From Actinomycetota bacterium (GTDB lineage Bacteria; Actinomycetota; Actinomycetes; Propionibacteriales; Propionibacteriaceae): DNA of 64,000 bases. The stretch covers positions 1 through 64,000 of the forward strand of contig JAIUOT010000055.1 of NCBI GenBank assembly GCA_020161015.1. The letters are read 5' to 3'. Positions within the stretch are counted from its first letter, which is position 1. The number at the start of each line of letters is the position of its first letter. This document shows positions 8,401 through 16,272 of this stretch, piece by piece. The notes beneath the pieces are model-generated. The model did no database searches. It was not told the origin of the DNA and saw only the letters and a list, made by a program, of their open reading frames with translations. The position numbers and the translations under genes were made by a program.

Positions 8401-10142
8401 CCGATCCCGACCGCGCGGAGGGGTGGCTCGCCGAGCTGGTCCGGCAGCGGCGCGTGCTCGAGCTGCCGGGCGCCCACGCCCCGCGCTGGGCCGTGGTGGA
8501 GGACGCGGGACGCCTGCGCGACGCCCTCGGCGTGCCGCTGCCGCAGGGGGTGCCGGAGGCGCTGCTCGCGCCCGTGCCGGACCCCCTCGGCGACCTGCTG
8601 GCCCGCTACGCGCGCACCCACGCCGTGTTCACCGCGGGGGAGGCGGCGGCCTGGCTCGAGCTCGGGATCGCCGTCACCAGGGACGTCCTGCGCCGGCTCA
8701 CCTCCTCCGGCCGCCTGGTGGAGGGCGACCTGCGTCCCGTGGGCTGGACGCCGCCGGACGCGGGCGCGCCCGGCGCGACGGTCCCGTCCGGACGCCCCGA
8801 CGAACCCACCCAGTTCTGCGACGCGGGTGTGCTGCGGCTGCTGCGCCGTCGCTCCCTCGCCGCGCTGCGCGAGGCGGTCGAACCGGTCGCGGCCCTCGAC
8901 TTCGCACGCTTCCTGCCCTCCTGGCAGGGGGTCGGCGAGGGCCGTGGGGTGGACGGTGTCCTGCGCGCGGCGGAACAGCTCAGCGGGGTCCCCGTGCCGG
9001 CCAGCGCCCTGGAGTCGCTGATCCTGCCGGCCCGCGTCCGCGACTACGCGCCGGCGATGCTGGACGAACTGACCGCAGCGGGAGAGGTGCTCTGGCAGGG
9101 TCACGGGTCGCTGGCGGGCACCGACGGGTGGGTCTCGCTGCACACCGCCGACCTGGCCCCCCTCACGCTCACACCGCCGGACCCGCTCACCGAGGGCCTC
9201 AGCGCCTCCGTGCTGGACACGATCGGCGGCGGCGGCTACTTCTTCCGCGCCCTGGCCGACCAGCTCGGGGTGCCCGACCCGGAACTCGTCGACGCCCTGT
9301 GGGGCCTGGTGTGGAGCGGGCACCTCGCGAACGACACCCTCGCTCCCCTGCGTGCGCTGCTGGGTCAGGGACGCCCGGCGCACCGCGCCCGGCAGGCCAC
9401 GCCGGCGCGCGGCCGCTACGGCCGCAGCCTTCCCCGCGCCCCCCTGCCCCGGCGCACCGGGCCGCCCGAGGCGGCGGGCCGCTGGTCGGCACTGCCGCTG
9501 CCCGAGGCCGACGCCACCGCCCGCGCGGTCGCCCGGGCGGAGCTGCTCCTCGACCGCTACGGGGTGGTCACCCGCGGCAGCGTGGGTGCGGAGGAGATCC
9601 CGGGCGGCTTCGCCGCGGTCTACCGCGTGCTGGCCACGGCAGAGGAGTCCGGGCGGGTCCGCCGCGGCTACTTCGTCGAAGGCCTCGGCGCAGCGCAGTT
9701 CGGTGCCGCCGGCGCGGTCGACCGGCTGCGCGCGGCGTCCCGTCCCCTCGAGACGGGCGCGTCGGGCGGCCCCGCCCTGGTGCTCGCCGCCGCCGACCCG
9801 GCCAATCCGTACGGCGCCGCGCTCGGCTGGCCGGCCAGGGCGGAGGGCGGCGGGCACCTCCCGGGCCGCAAGGCCGGCGCCCTGGTGGTGCTGGTCGACG
9901 GTCGCCTGGTGCTCTACGTCGAGCGTGGCGGCCGCACGCTGCTCTCCTGGACCGACGACGACGCCCTGCTGGGCCCGGCCGCGGTCGCGCTGGCCGGAGC
10001 GGTCCACGCCGGCGCGCTCGGCAAGCTCACGGTCGAGCGGGTGGACGGGGAGTCCGTGCTCGGCTCCGACCAGCCGCTCGCCCGGGCCCTCGCCGCCGCC
10101 GGCTTCGGGCTCACCCCGCGCGGCCTGAGGCTGCGGAGGTAG
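5418..10142 (+). CDS. lhr: Lhr-type superfamily 2 ATP-dependent DNA helicase
   Basis: A 1574-residue large helicase-related protein, of the length usual for actinobacterial Lhr. In the mycobacterial homologue the enzyme is a 3'-to-5' single-strand DNA translocase preferring RNA:DNA hybrids, linked to DNA repair. The Walker A motif APTGSGKT is at residues 45-52, DEVH at 168-171 and SAT at 203-205. The second RecA domain has TSSLELGIDMGAVD and the motif VI-like QRVGRAGHQ. The long C-terminal Lhr extension follows; residues about 1310-1350 form an Arg/Pro-rich linker. Its stop codon is two bases before the GTG of the Nei-family glycosylase, so the two are one operon; the same lhr-nei2 adjacency is known in mycobacteria. 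The ATG has no obvious Shine-Dalgarno sequence. Confidence 0.95.
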   Translation: MAGDVLERFSVATREWFRSNFAAPTAAQEGAWEAISSGRHTLVVAPTGSGKTLSAFLWALDRLATEPLPEKRKRCRVLYISPLKALAVDVERNLRSPLVGIGHAAARLGLPRPDVRVAVRSGDTPADERRAFAREPADILITTPESLFLLLTSSAREALRGIGTVIVDEVHAVAGTKRGAHLALSLERLDALLERPAQRIGLSATVRPVEEVARFLAGGREVALVTPPSEKRWDLEVVVPVPDLGAIGQPTGDLSGPAAGDPERTSIWPHVEERIVDQVAAHSSTLVFVNSRRLAERLTARLNELWLERLEALDAPSGEGVAAPPPPGPPAGPPVNGGRAPAQVMAQSAIARGAPPVLARAHHGSVSREQRQQTEEDLKAGRLPAVVATSSLELGIDMGAVDLVVQVEAPPSVASGLQRVGRAGHQVGAVSRGVFFPKFRGDLVQTAVIVERMRSGGIESLRIPANPLDVLAQQVVAMVAMDEWTVADLEALVRRSAPFSGLTRPVLESVLDMLSGRYPSDEFAELRPRLVWDRTADTLTGRRNAQRLAVTSGGTIPDRGLYGVFLAGAEGSATGGRRVGELDEEMVYESRVGDVFALGTSTWRIEDITHDRVLVTPAPGVAARLPFWKGDSLGRPAELGAAVGAFVREVAALPAAGARERVRAAGLDAWAADNLLGYLAEQSGAIGRLPHDRQLVVERFRDEIGDWRVVVHSPYGAQVHAPWALIVAARLRERYGVDVQAMHADDGLVFRLPDTDWLDEDAEAPAPAARSGRAASGPMDELLELVFPDPDEVAGLVTEQVGGSALFASRFRECAGRALLLPKRRPDRRQALWQQRLRASQLLEVASQYPSFPIVLEAVRECVNDVFDVPGLVELLRGVRSRKVATVAVETAQPSPFASSLMFGYVAQFLYEGDSPLAERRAAALSLDPSLLAELLGTTEGLSLAELLDPEALTRTERELQHLHEGRRARDADDLNDVLRAVGPLGTPGVRARCADPDRAEGWLAELVRQRRVLELPGAHAPRWAVVEDAGRLRDALGVPLPQGVPEALLAPVPDPLGDLLARYARTHAVFTAGEAAAWLELGIAVTRDVLRRLTSSGRLVEGDLRPVGWTPPDAGAPGATVPSGRPDEPTQFCDAGVLRLLRRRSLAALREAVEPVAALDFARFLPSWQGVGEGRGVDGVLRAAEQLSGVPVPASALESLILPARVRDYAPAMLDELTAAGEVLWQGHGSLAGTDGWVSLHTADLAPLTLTPPDPLTEGLSASVLDTIGGGGYFFRALADQLGVPDPELVDALWGLVWSGHLANDTLAPLRALLGQGRPAHRARQATPARGRYGRSLPRAPLPRRTGPPEAAGRWSALPLPEADATARAVARAELLLDRYGVVTRGSVGAEEIPGGFAAVYRVLATAEESGRVRRGYFVEGLGAAQFGAAGAVDRLRAASRPLETGASGGPALVLAAADPANPYGAALGWPARAEGGGHLPGRKAGALVVLVDGRLVLYVERGGRTLLSWTDDDALLGPAAVALAGAVHAGALGKLTVERVDGESVLGSDQPLARALAAAGFGLTPRGLRLRR

Positions 10143-10144
10143 CC

Positions 10145-11035
10145 GTGCCCGAGGGCGACACGGTCTTCCGCACCTGCGCGCGCCTGCACGAGGCGCTGGC
10201 GGGACGGGTGCTGCGCACGGCAGAACTCCGCTGGCCGGGCCTGTCGACAGCCACGCTGGCTGGCTCGGAGGTCACGGAGGTCGTCCCCCGCGGCAAGCAC
10301 ATCCTGATCCGCCTGGACTCCGGCTGGACCCTGCACTCGCACCTGAAGATGGAGGGCCAGTGGCGGATCGAGCGGACGCCGCCCGACGGCCACCACCACG
10401 ACCACCGGCGCGGCGCGACCGCGCACCCGGCCGACGCGCGGGCCGTTCTGGTGACCGACGCGTGGACGGCGATCGGGCTGCGGCTGGGCCGCCTCGACCT
10501 CGTCCGCACCACGGACGAGCACACGCTGGTGGGTCACCTCGGGCCGGACATCCTCGACCCCGCCTTCGAGGAGGCTGTCGCCGTGGCGAACCTCGCGGCG
10601 AGCGGCACGGCGATCGGCGCCGCCCTGCTCGACCAGCGCAACCTCGCCGGCATCGGCACCCTGTGGGCGAGCGAGAGCCTGTTCCTCGAGCGGACGAACC
10701 CATGGTCGAGCGACCTCCCGCCCGGGCAGCTGTCCCGGGTCGTCGCCCGGGCCCGCCGGCTGATGACCGCGGCGCTGCCGCACGCCGTCCAGGCCTCGAC
10801 CGGTGTCCGGCGCGACGGTGAGAACACCTACGTCCACGCCCGGTCGGGGCGCCCCTGCCGCCGCTGCGGTACGACCGTCCGGGTGGCCCCGATCGGTCCG
10901 CCGACCCGGGAGCGGACGATGTTCTACCGCCCCGCCTGCCAGGGTGGGCTGGCCCCCACCGACGACGGGGCGCCCGTCGCCCCGCTCGGCGCCTCACCCG
11001 GCAGCAGGGGGCGCCGCCCCCGCGAGCGCCGCTGA
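10145..11035 (+). CDS. Fpg/Nei family DNA glycosylase, Nei2-like
   Basis: A 296-residue DNA glycosylase/AP lyase for oxidised bases. The processed N-terminus (M)PEGDTVFR places the catalytic Pro and Glu as in endonuclease VIII; the helix-two-turn-helix is visible around LLDQRNLAGIGTLWASE. The C-terminal zinc finger begins with C238 and C241 (CRRC), but the second pair, usually CPxCQ, reads RPACQ: residue 262 is Arg (CGC) where Cys (TGC) is expected, while C265 is kept. One zinc ligand therefore appears to be missing. The GTG start follows the lhr stop by two bases, indicating translational coupling. A second, zinc-intact Fpg-family gene is at 43217-44080. Confidence 0.88.
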   Translation: MPEGDTVFRTCARLHEALAGRVLRTAELRWPGLSTATLAGSEVTEVVPRGKHILIRLDSGWTLHSHLKMEGQWRIERTPPDGHHHDHRRGATAHPADARAVLVTDAWTAIGLRLGRLDLVRTTDEHTLVGHLGPDILDPAFEEAVAVANLAASGTAIGAALLDQRNLAGIGTLWASESLFLERTNPWSSDLPPGQLSRVVARARRLMTAALPHAVQASTGVRRDGENTYVHARSGRPCRRCGTTVRVAPIGPPTRERTMFYRPACQGGLAPTDDGAPVAPLGASPGSRGRRPRERR

Positions 11036-11187
11036 CGGGCCCGATCGCGCGTCCGCGGGAGGACGATCGACATCGACCGTCCATTGCCCATTCACCTCGG
11101 GCACTCCCGTCGATTACGTTGGCTCCTTAGGCTCCGGTCGCGCCGCCACACTCCCGGATCTGTCGAAGTGAACCGACAAGGAGAAGC

Positions 11188-13473
11188 ATGACCACAGACA
11201 CGTCAAGAGCCGGACGGCTCCTGCTCGCCACCATCCTGGGCGCAGGCCTCACGCTCGCACCGCTCGCCGCACCACCCGCCGTGGCAGCCGACACCGTCAC
11301 CATCAACCTGCTGAACTTCAACGACTTCCACGGCCGGATCGCCGCGAACACCACCGTGCAGTTCGCCGGCACGATCGAGAAGTCCCGGGCCCAGTACGGC
11401 GAGGACAACACGATCCTGCTGTCGGCCGGCGACAACATCGGGGCCTCGCTTTTCGCCTCCGCCACCCAGAACGACCAGCCCACGATCGACGTGCTGAACG
11501 CGCTCGACCTGAAGGCCGCCGCCGTCGGCAACCACGAGTTCGACAAGGGCTGGGCGGACCTGCGCGACCGCGTGATCGGCAGCGGCGCCGGCCGGAACGC
11601 GGCCTGGGACTACCTGGGCGCCAACGTCTACACCTCAGGGACGACCACCCCGGTGCTGCCGGAGTACGCGATCTACACCGTCGACGGCATCACCGTCGGA
11701 GTGATCGGTGCGGTCACCGGCGAAACCCCGTCCCTCGTCTCCCCGGTGGGCATCCAGGGGCTCACCTTCGGTGACCCGGTCGAGGCCGTCAACCGGGTGG
11801 CCGCCCGGCTCAGCGACGGCAACGCCGCCAACGGCGAGGCCCAGGTGATCGTTGCCGAGTACCACGAGGGCTCCTCGCTCAACGCGCCCCCGGCCACCCT
11901 CGACGATGCTGTCGCCGCCGGTGGCGCCTTCGCCGACATCGTGGAGGACACCTCGCCGGCCGTCGACGTGATCTTCAACGGCCACACCCACACCAGCTAC
12001 GCGCTGTCGGCGCCGGTCGCCGGCGGCGGCACCCGTCCCGTGGTCCAGGCCGCCTCCTACAGCGACAAGGTCGGGCAGGTGCTGCTGGACGTCGACCCCG
12101 CCACCGGTGAGGTCGTCGACCACAGCCAGTCGCTGATCAGCCGCACGACGGACGCCCCCGGCGACCTGGTGGCCGCCTACCCGCGGGTCGCAGAGGTCAA
12201 CACGATCGTGGCCGCGGCGCTCGCCCACGCGGCGAAGGTCGGCGACACGCCGATCGCGAAGGTCACGCGGGACATCACCACCGCCTTCAGCGGTGGGACC
12301 TACACCGACGGCGTCTACACCGGCGGCAGCCGCGACGACCGCTCCAAGGAGTCCACGCTGGGCAACCTGGTCGCCAACGCCCTGCTCAAGACGCTGAAGT
12401 CGAAAACCGTCGGAGGCGCCCAGATCGGCGTGGTGAACCCCGGTGGCCTGCGCGCGGAGCTCACCTACGCGCCGAGCGGCGCGGAGAAGAAGGGCGTGGT
12501 CACCTACGCCGAGGCGAACTCCGTCCTCCCGTTCGTGAACAACCTGTGGACCACCACGCTCACCGGGGCGCAGCTGAAGTCCGTCCTCGAGGAGCAGTGG
12601 CAGCCGGACGGCGCGCAGCGCACGTACCTCCAGCTGGGGCTGTCGGCCAACGTCCGCTACACCTACGACGCGTCCGCCGACCGGGGCTCGCGCATCACCG
12701 GGATCTGGGTCAACGGCAAGCGGGTGACCGACACCGCGACCTTCCGGGTGGGCGGGTTCAGCTTCCTGCTGGCCGGCGGTGACAACTTCAAGACCTTCGC
12801 CAAGGGCACCGATACCCGGGACTCCGGGCTCGTCGACTACCAGGCGTGGATCGACTACCTGAAGAAGCAGTCGCCGGTGAAGCCGTCCTTCGCCAAGCAC
12901 GCCGTGCAGGTGCAGGCCGCGCCGACCGCAACGGTGGGCCAGGAGTACCCGATCTCGATCTCGAACCTCAACCTCACCTCGCTCGGCTCGCCGCAGAACA
13001 CGAGCCTGAAGATCACCGTGGGCGGGAGGACCGTGGCGAACCACGTCGCGGTCACCGACGGCGCCGCCGACGTCACGATCACGCTGCCCAACCGCGGCGC
13101 CGTCGTGATCGAGGCCCGTCCGTCCGGCACGAAGGTGACGGTCCCGGTGACGATCCAGAAGGCCACCGTCACGGCGTTCGGCAAGAACGAGTCGCGGCAG
13201 GTCCGCAAGGGCACGCCGGTCACGTTCCGCGTGCAGACCGCCCCGCTCGGCGCCGGCGTCTGGGTGACCGGGACGGTGAAGGTCTACATCGGCTCCCGCG
13301 TCGTCGCGAAGACGACCCTGCACCGGTGGAACTTCGGCACCAAGCGCATCACGCTCACCAAGTCCGACCTGCGCCGCTACGGGCGCGGGACGGTCGTGGC
13401 CACGGCGAAGCTCGTCTCCTCGAGCAACGCCGAGCCCGCCGACCTCAAGGTGCTCACCCTGACGATCACCTGA
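11188..13473 (+). CDS. Secreted 5'-nucleotidase / metallophosphoesterase (UshA-like) with Ig-like tail
   Basis: A 761-residue exported phosphoesterase that would release phosphate and nucleosides from nucleotides outside the cell. A Sec signal peptide covers about residues 1-33, with cleavage expected after AVAA. The calcineurin-like metal motifs are present: NFNDFHGR, SAGDNIGAS, VGNHEFDKG and NGHTHTSY. The 5'-nucleotidase C-terminal domain spans about residues 340-560 (NLVANALLKTL, NPGGLRAEL). The last 190 residues are Ig-like beta-sandwich sequence. No LPXTG or C-terminal membrane anchor is seen, so the protein is probably released or held non-covalently. The ATG at 11188 has AAGGAG at 11178-11183. 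Monocistronic, followed by a strong stem-loop. Confidence 0.92.
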   Translation: MTTDTSRAGRLLLATILGAGLTLAPLAAPPAVAADTVTINLLNFNDFHGRIAANTTVQFAGTIEKSRAQYGEDNTILLSAGDNIGASLFASATQNDQPTIDVLNALDLKAAAVGNHEFDKGWADLRDRVIGSGAGRNAAWDYLGANVYTSGTTTPVLPEYAIYTVDGITVGVIGAVTGETPSLVSPVGIQGLTFGDPVEAVNRVAARLSDGNAANGEAQVIVAEYHEGSSLNAPPATLDDAVAAGGAFADIVEDTSPAVDVIFNGHTHTSYALSAPVAGGGTRPVVQAASYSDKVGQVLLDVDPATGEVVDHSQSLISRTTDAPGDLVAAYPRVAEVNTIVAAALAHAAKVGDTPIAKVTRDITTAFSGGTYTDGVYTGGSRDDRSKESTLGNLVANALLKTLKSKTVGGAQIGVVNPGGLRAELTYAPSGAEKKGVVTYAEANSVLPFVNNLWTTTLTGAQLKSVLEEQWQPDGAQRTYLQLGLSANVRYTYDASADRGSRITGIWVNGKRVTDTATFRVGGFSFLLAGGDNFKTFAKGTDTRDSGLVDYQAWIDYLKKQSPVKPSFAKHAVQVQAAPTATVGQEYPISISNLNLTSLGSPQNTSLKITVGGRTVANHVAVTDGAADVTITLPNRGAVVIEARPSGTKVTVPVTIQKATVTAFGKNESRQVRKGTPVTFRVQTAPLGAGVWVTGTVKVYIGSRVVAKTTLHRWNFGTKRITLTKSDLRRYGRGTVVATAKLVSSSNAEPADLKVLTLTIT

Positions 13474-13483
13474 CCGGCCTCGC

Positions 13484-13534
13484 GACGGCCCCCGTCCGCC
13501 CGGCCCGCCGAGGGCCCGGTGGACGGGGGCCGTC
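13484..13534 (+). terminator. Stem-loop terminator after the 5'-nucleotidase gene
   Basis: Perfect 14-bp GC-rich arms, GACGGCCCCCGTCC at 13484-13497 and its complement at 13521-13534, start ten bases after the stop codon. The 23-nt loop holds a secondary GCCC/GGGC pairing. There is no T-tract, which is usual for actinobacterial terminators. Confidence 0.75.
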
Positions 13535-13602
13535 CGCTTCCCCACGCCCGACGGGCGGACGGGAGACAGCCGGCCTCCCCGGCCGGCGCGCGTCCGCACG
13601 AA

Positions 13603-13608
13603 TAGGGT
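13603..13608 (+). promoter_or_regulatory. -10 TAGGGT of a leaderless promoter (ion-channel gene)
   Basis: TAGGGT ends six bases before the ATG at 13615. This places transcription start at or near the start codon. Confidence 0.55.
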
Positions 13609-13614
13609 GAGGGC

Positions 13615-14307
13615 ATGGAGAGCATGCGCCGGACGTGGGCGGTGGTGCGCGCGAACCCGTCCGCGACCCTGCTGGTCGCGCAACTGCTCGGCATCCTGCT
13701 CTACGCGCTCGTCGACGACAGCCCGTCCGACTCGCTCGGCCGCCTCCTGCTCACCCTGTTCGGGATGGTCGTCGTCGTGCTCGCGCTCGGGGTCGTCCGC
13801 GCCACCCCCACCTACACCTGGCTGGGCGTGCTGATCGGCCTCCCCGCGGTCGTCCTCACCGTCGTCGACTGGGCCACCGGCGACCCGGCGTGGCACCTCG
13901 CGTCCGACCTCGTGCACGTGGCGTTCTACGGCTACACGCTGATCGGCCTGCTGCGCTACATGTTCGCCGACGAGGTGGTGACACCCGACGAGATCTGGGC
14001 GATCGGCGCCACCTTCACCGTCGCGGTGTGGCTGTGGGCGTACGCCTACTCCGCCGTGCAGACGATCGCTCCCGGCTCGTTCCTCGCCGCCGTCGACCCG
14101 GACGCCCCGCGCACCTGGCTGGAACTGCTGTTCCTGTCCACCACGACCATGACCAGCACCGGGTTGTCGGACGTGGTGCCGGTGCGGCCCGTGGCGCGGG
14201 CGGTCGTGATGGTGCAGCAGATCGCGGGCATGCTGTACCTGGCGGTCGCGGTCTCCCGCATCGTGGGGCTCACGCTCGGACGCCGCCGCGCGCAGGAGGA
14301 ATCATGA
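13615..14307 (+). CDS. Potassium-channel-like membrane protein (two-TM pore domain) with divergent filter
   Basis: A 230-residue protein with about six hydrophobic segments. The last two flank a pore-loop-like stretch, TTTMTSTGLSDVVPVRP, which aligns with the TTVGYGDIVP selectivity filter of two-TM (Ion_trans_2) potassium channels, but GYG is replaced by GLS. It is therefore channel-like rather than a confirmed potassium channel. The start is fixed by TAGGGT six bases upstream. Its stop overlaps the ATG of the downstream MBL-fold hydrolase (ATGA), so the two are translationally coupled. No nucleotide-binding or RCK regulatory domain is present. Confidence 0.7.
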   Translation: MESMRRTWAVVRANPSATLLVAQLLGILLYALVDDSPSDSLGRLLLTLFGMVVVVLALGVVRATPTYTWLGVLIGLPAVVLTVVDWATGDPAWHLASDLVHVAFYGYTLIGLLRYMFADEVVTPDEIWAIGATFTVAVWLWAYAYSAVQTIAPGSFLAAVDPDAPRTWLELLFLSTTTMTSTGLSDVVPVRPVARAVVMVQQIAGMLYLAVAVSRIVGLTLGRRRAQEES

Positions 14308-14924
14308 AGCAACTGACCGCGTCGGTGTTCTGGCTCGAGACGGCGGTCGGGGCGCGCTGCTACTGGCTGGACGCCGGCGAGCGGGTGGCCATCATCGACC
14401 CCGGCATGAAGGCCGGCCTCAACCGCGTCGCACGCGAACTGCGGGAGGCCGGGCGCTCACCCTACGAGGTGACCGACATCCTGCTCACCCACTACGACAT
14501 CGACCACACCGGCGCGGCGGCGGAATGGCAGCGCCGCACGGGGGCGCGCGCCTGGATCGGGGCCGCAGACGCGGCGATCCTCACCGGCGCGGTGCCCGCG
14601 ACGACCCCGCTCCGCCAGGTCACCTCGCGCATCGCCCGTGCGGAACTCCCGGGCAACCTCCGGCTGCTGGACGGTGACGCGGAACTGTGGCCGGGGCTCT
14701 CGGCGCTGCACACACCCGGCCACACCCCGGGCCACCACTCCTTCCGGGCCGGGCGGGTGCTGTTCGCGGGCGACACGGCCGTGCTGGCCAAGGGACGCCT
14801 GGAGTCGCCACCCGCGCTGCTGATGACCAGCCCGGGGCAGGCGCTGGCCGACCTGGCCCGGCTGCGGACCCTCGACGTCGACTGGTACTGCTGCGGGCAC
14901 TCCGACCCGGGCACGCGTCGCTGA
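14304..14924 (+). CDS. MBL-fold metallo-hydrolase
   Basis: A 206-residue metallo-beta-lactamase-fold hydrolase, cytoplasmic. The metal-binding signature is THYDIDHTG, the HxDxDH variant seen in a widespread subfamily, followed by the His in HTPGHTPGHH, the bridging Asp in FAGDTAV and a C-terminal GHSDPG histidine. All ligands needed for a dinuclear site seem present. Substrate cannot be told from sequence; hydroxyacylglutathione hydrolase-like or lactonase-like activities are possible. It overlaps the preceding channel-like gene by ATGA and has GGAGGA just upstream. Confidence 0.87.
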   Translation: MKQLTASVFWLETAVGARCYWLDAGERVAIIDPGMKAGLNRVARELREAGRSPYEVTDILLTHYDIDHTGAAAEWQRRTGARAWIGAADAAILTGAVPATTPLRQVTSRIARAELPGNLRLLDGDAELWPGLSALHTPGHTPGHHSFRAGRVLFAGDTAVLAKGRLESPPALLMTSPGQALADLARLRTLDVDWYCCGHSDPGTRR

Positions 14925-14967
14925 GCCCCTCGCGGGCGTTCGGTTGGCCGGCGTCAGCGGAACGGCG

Positions 14968-16272
14968 TCAGCTGAACAGGGCCTGACCGACGAACTCGCC
15001 CTCGCGGACGCCCCCGGGCACGGCCCACAGGCCGGAGCCGATGTGCTGGAGGTACTCGCTGAGCAGGTCGGAGGACGCCATCGCGGCCTGCATCGGGATG
15101 TAGTGCGTCCGGGGGTCGGTCACGTACGCCATGAAGAACAGGCCGGCGGCAAGGCGGCCGAGGCTCGTGCTGCCGTCCACGTAGTTGTAGCCGCGGCGCA
15201 GCATCCGGACGCCGTCGTTGTGCTCGGGGTGGGCCAGCGCCAGGTGCGAGTGCGCGTCCACCAGCGGCGTGCCGCCGCGACCGGGTCGGGCGAAGTCCGC
15301 GGCGGTGAACTCGTCCCCGCCCGACAGTGGCGCTCCTTCGGCCTTGGTCCGCCCGACGATCCGCTCCTGCTCGCGCAGGCTGCTGCGGTCCCAGGTCTCG
15401 ATGTGCATGGCGATCTTGCGCACCACGAGGTAGCTGCCGCCGTCCAGCCAGGACGTCCGGGCATCGCCCGACGGCGCCGTCCACACGTGGGCGTCGAGGT
15501 CGTCGGTGTCCTCCGCGCGCAGGCTGGCCGTGCCGTCCTTGAACCCGAAGAGGTTGCGCGGGGTGGCCTGGTCGCGCGCCGTGGACGAGGTGCGGCCGAA
15601 GCCGAGCTGCGACCACCGTACGGCCGCCCGCCCGAAGGCGATCCGGGTGAGGTTGCGGATCGCGTGCACCGCCACCTGGGGGTCGTTCGAGCACGCCTGG
15701 ACGCACAGGTCGCCATCGCTGCCGGCGGGGTCGAGCTTGTCCCCCGGGAAGTGGGGCAGCCGGGCCAGCGCCTCGGGGCGCCGGTCGGCGAGCCCGAAGC
15801 GGTCGGCGCCCCCGGCGTCGCGGAACAGCGTGGGCCCGAAGCCGATTGTGATCGTGAGGTTGGCCGGGTCGAGCCCGATGGCCTCGCCGGTGTCGTCCGG
15901 CGGCGCGTCGTAGGGGCCGCTGAGCGGGCCCGCCGGACCGGCCCCCAGGCCCTGGGTCATCCGGGCCGCGGCCCGCGTCCAGTCGCGCAGGAGGCCCACC
16001 ACGTCGTCCCTCGTGGCCGACGGCAGCAGGTCGAAGGCGGCGAAGTGAAGCCGGTCCTGGGCCGCAGTGGTGATGCCGGCCTGGTGGGCGCCGTGGAACG
16101 GGACGGTGCTCCACTGCGGCGCGGACGCCGCCGCCGCCGGCGCGGACGCCGCCATCGCCCCGGCTCCGGCGATGGCCAGGGCCCCACCGGCGGCGGCGGA
16201 CCCGATCAGCCCGCGCCGGGACAGCCCGCCGCGGCTCGCTGCGGCGTCCGGGGCGTCCTCCCGCCGGGTCAT
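14968..16272 (-). CDS. efeB: EfeB: Tat-exported Dyp-type haem peroxidase of the ferrous iron uptake system
   Basis: A 434-residue dye-decolourising-type peroxidase, third gene of the efeUOB operon. EfeB is proposed to oxidise Fe(II) for the EfeU permease or to extract iron from haem. The N-terminus has a twin-arginine signal (SRRGLIGS, R19-R20) followed by an Ala/Gly-rich hydrophobic stretch to about residue 50, so it is exported folded with haem. The family motif GxxDG is present in NLFGFKDGTASL, and the haem-pocket strand in YLVVRKIAMHIETWDR. The start codon overlaps the efeO stop (ATGA). Length is typical of actinobacterial EfeB. Confidence 0.95.
   Translation of the reverse strand: MTRREDAPDAAASRGGLSRRGLIGSAAAGGALAIAGAGAMAASAPAAAASAPQWSTVPFHGAHQAGITTAAQDRLHFAAFDLLPSATRDDVVGLLRDWTRAAARMTQGLGAGPAGPLSGPYDAPPDDTGEAIGLDPANLTITIGFGPTLFRDAGGADRFGLADRRPEALARLPHFPGDKLDPAGSDGDLCVQACSNDPQVAVHAIRNLTRIAFGRAAVRWSQLGFGRTSSTARDQATPRNLFGFKDGTASLRAEDTDDLDAHVWTAPSGDARTSWLDGGSYLVVRKIAMHIETWDRSSLREQERIVGRTKAEGAPLSGGDEFTAADFARPGRGGTPLVDAHSHLALAHPEHNDGVRMLRRGYNYVDGSTSLGRLAAGLFFMAYVTDPRTHYIPMQAAMASSDLLSEYLQHIGSGLWAVPGGVREGEFVGQALFS

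Noticed and set aside
14485-14510. Missing metal ligand in the MBL protein (HYDIDH instead of HxHxDH)
   Set aside because: The HxDxDH form occurs in a common subfamily, and the remaining ligands are all present.
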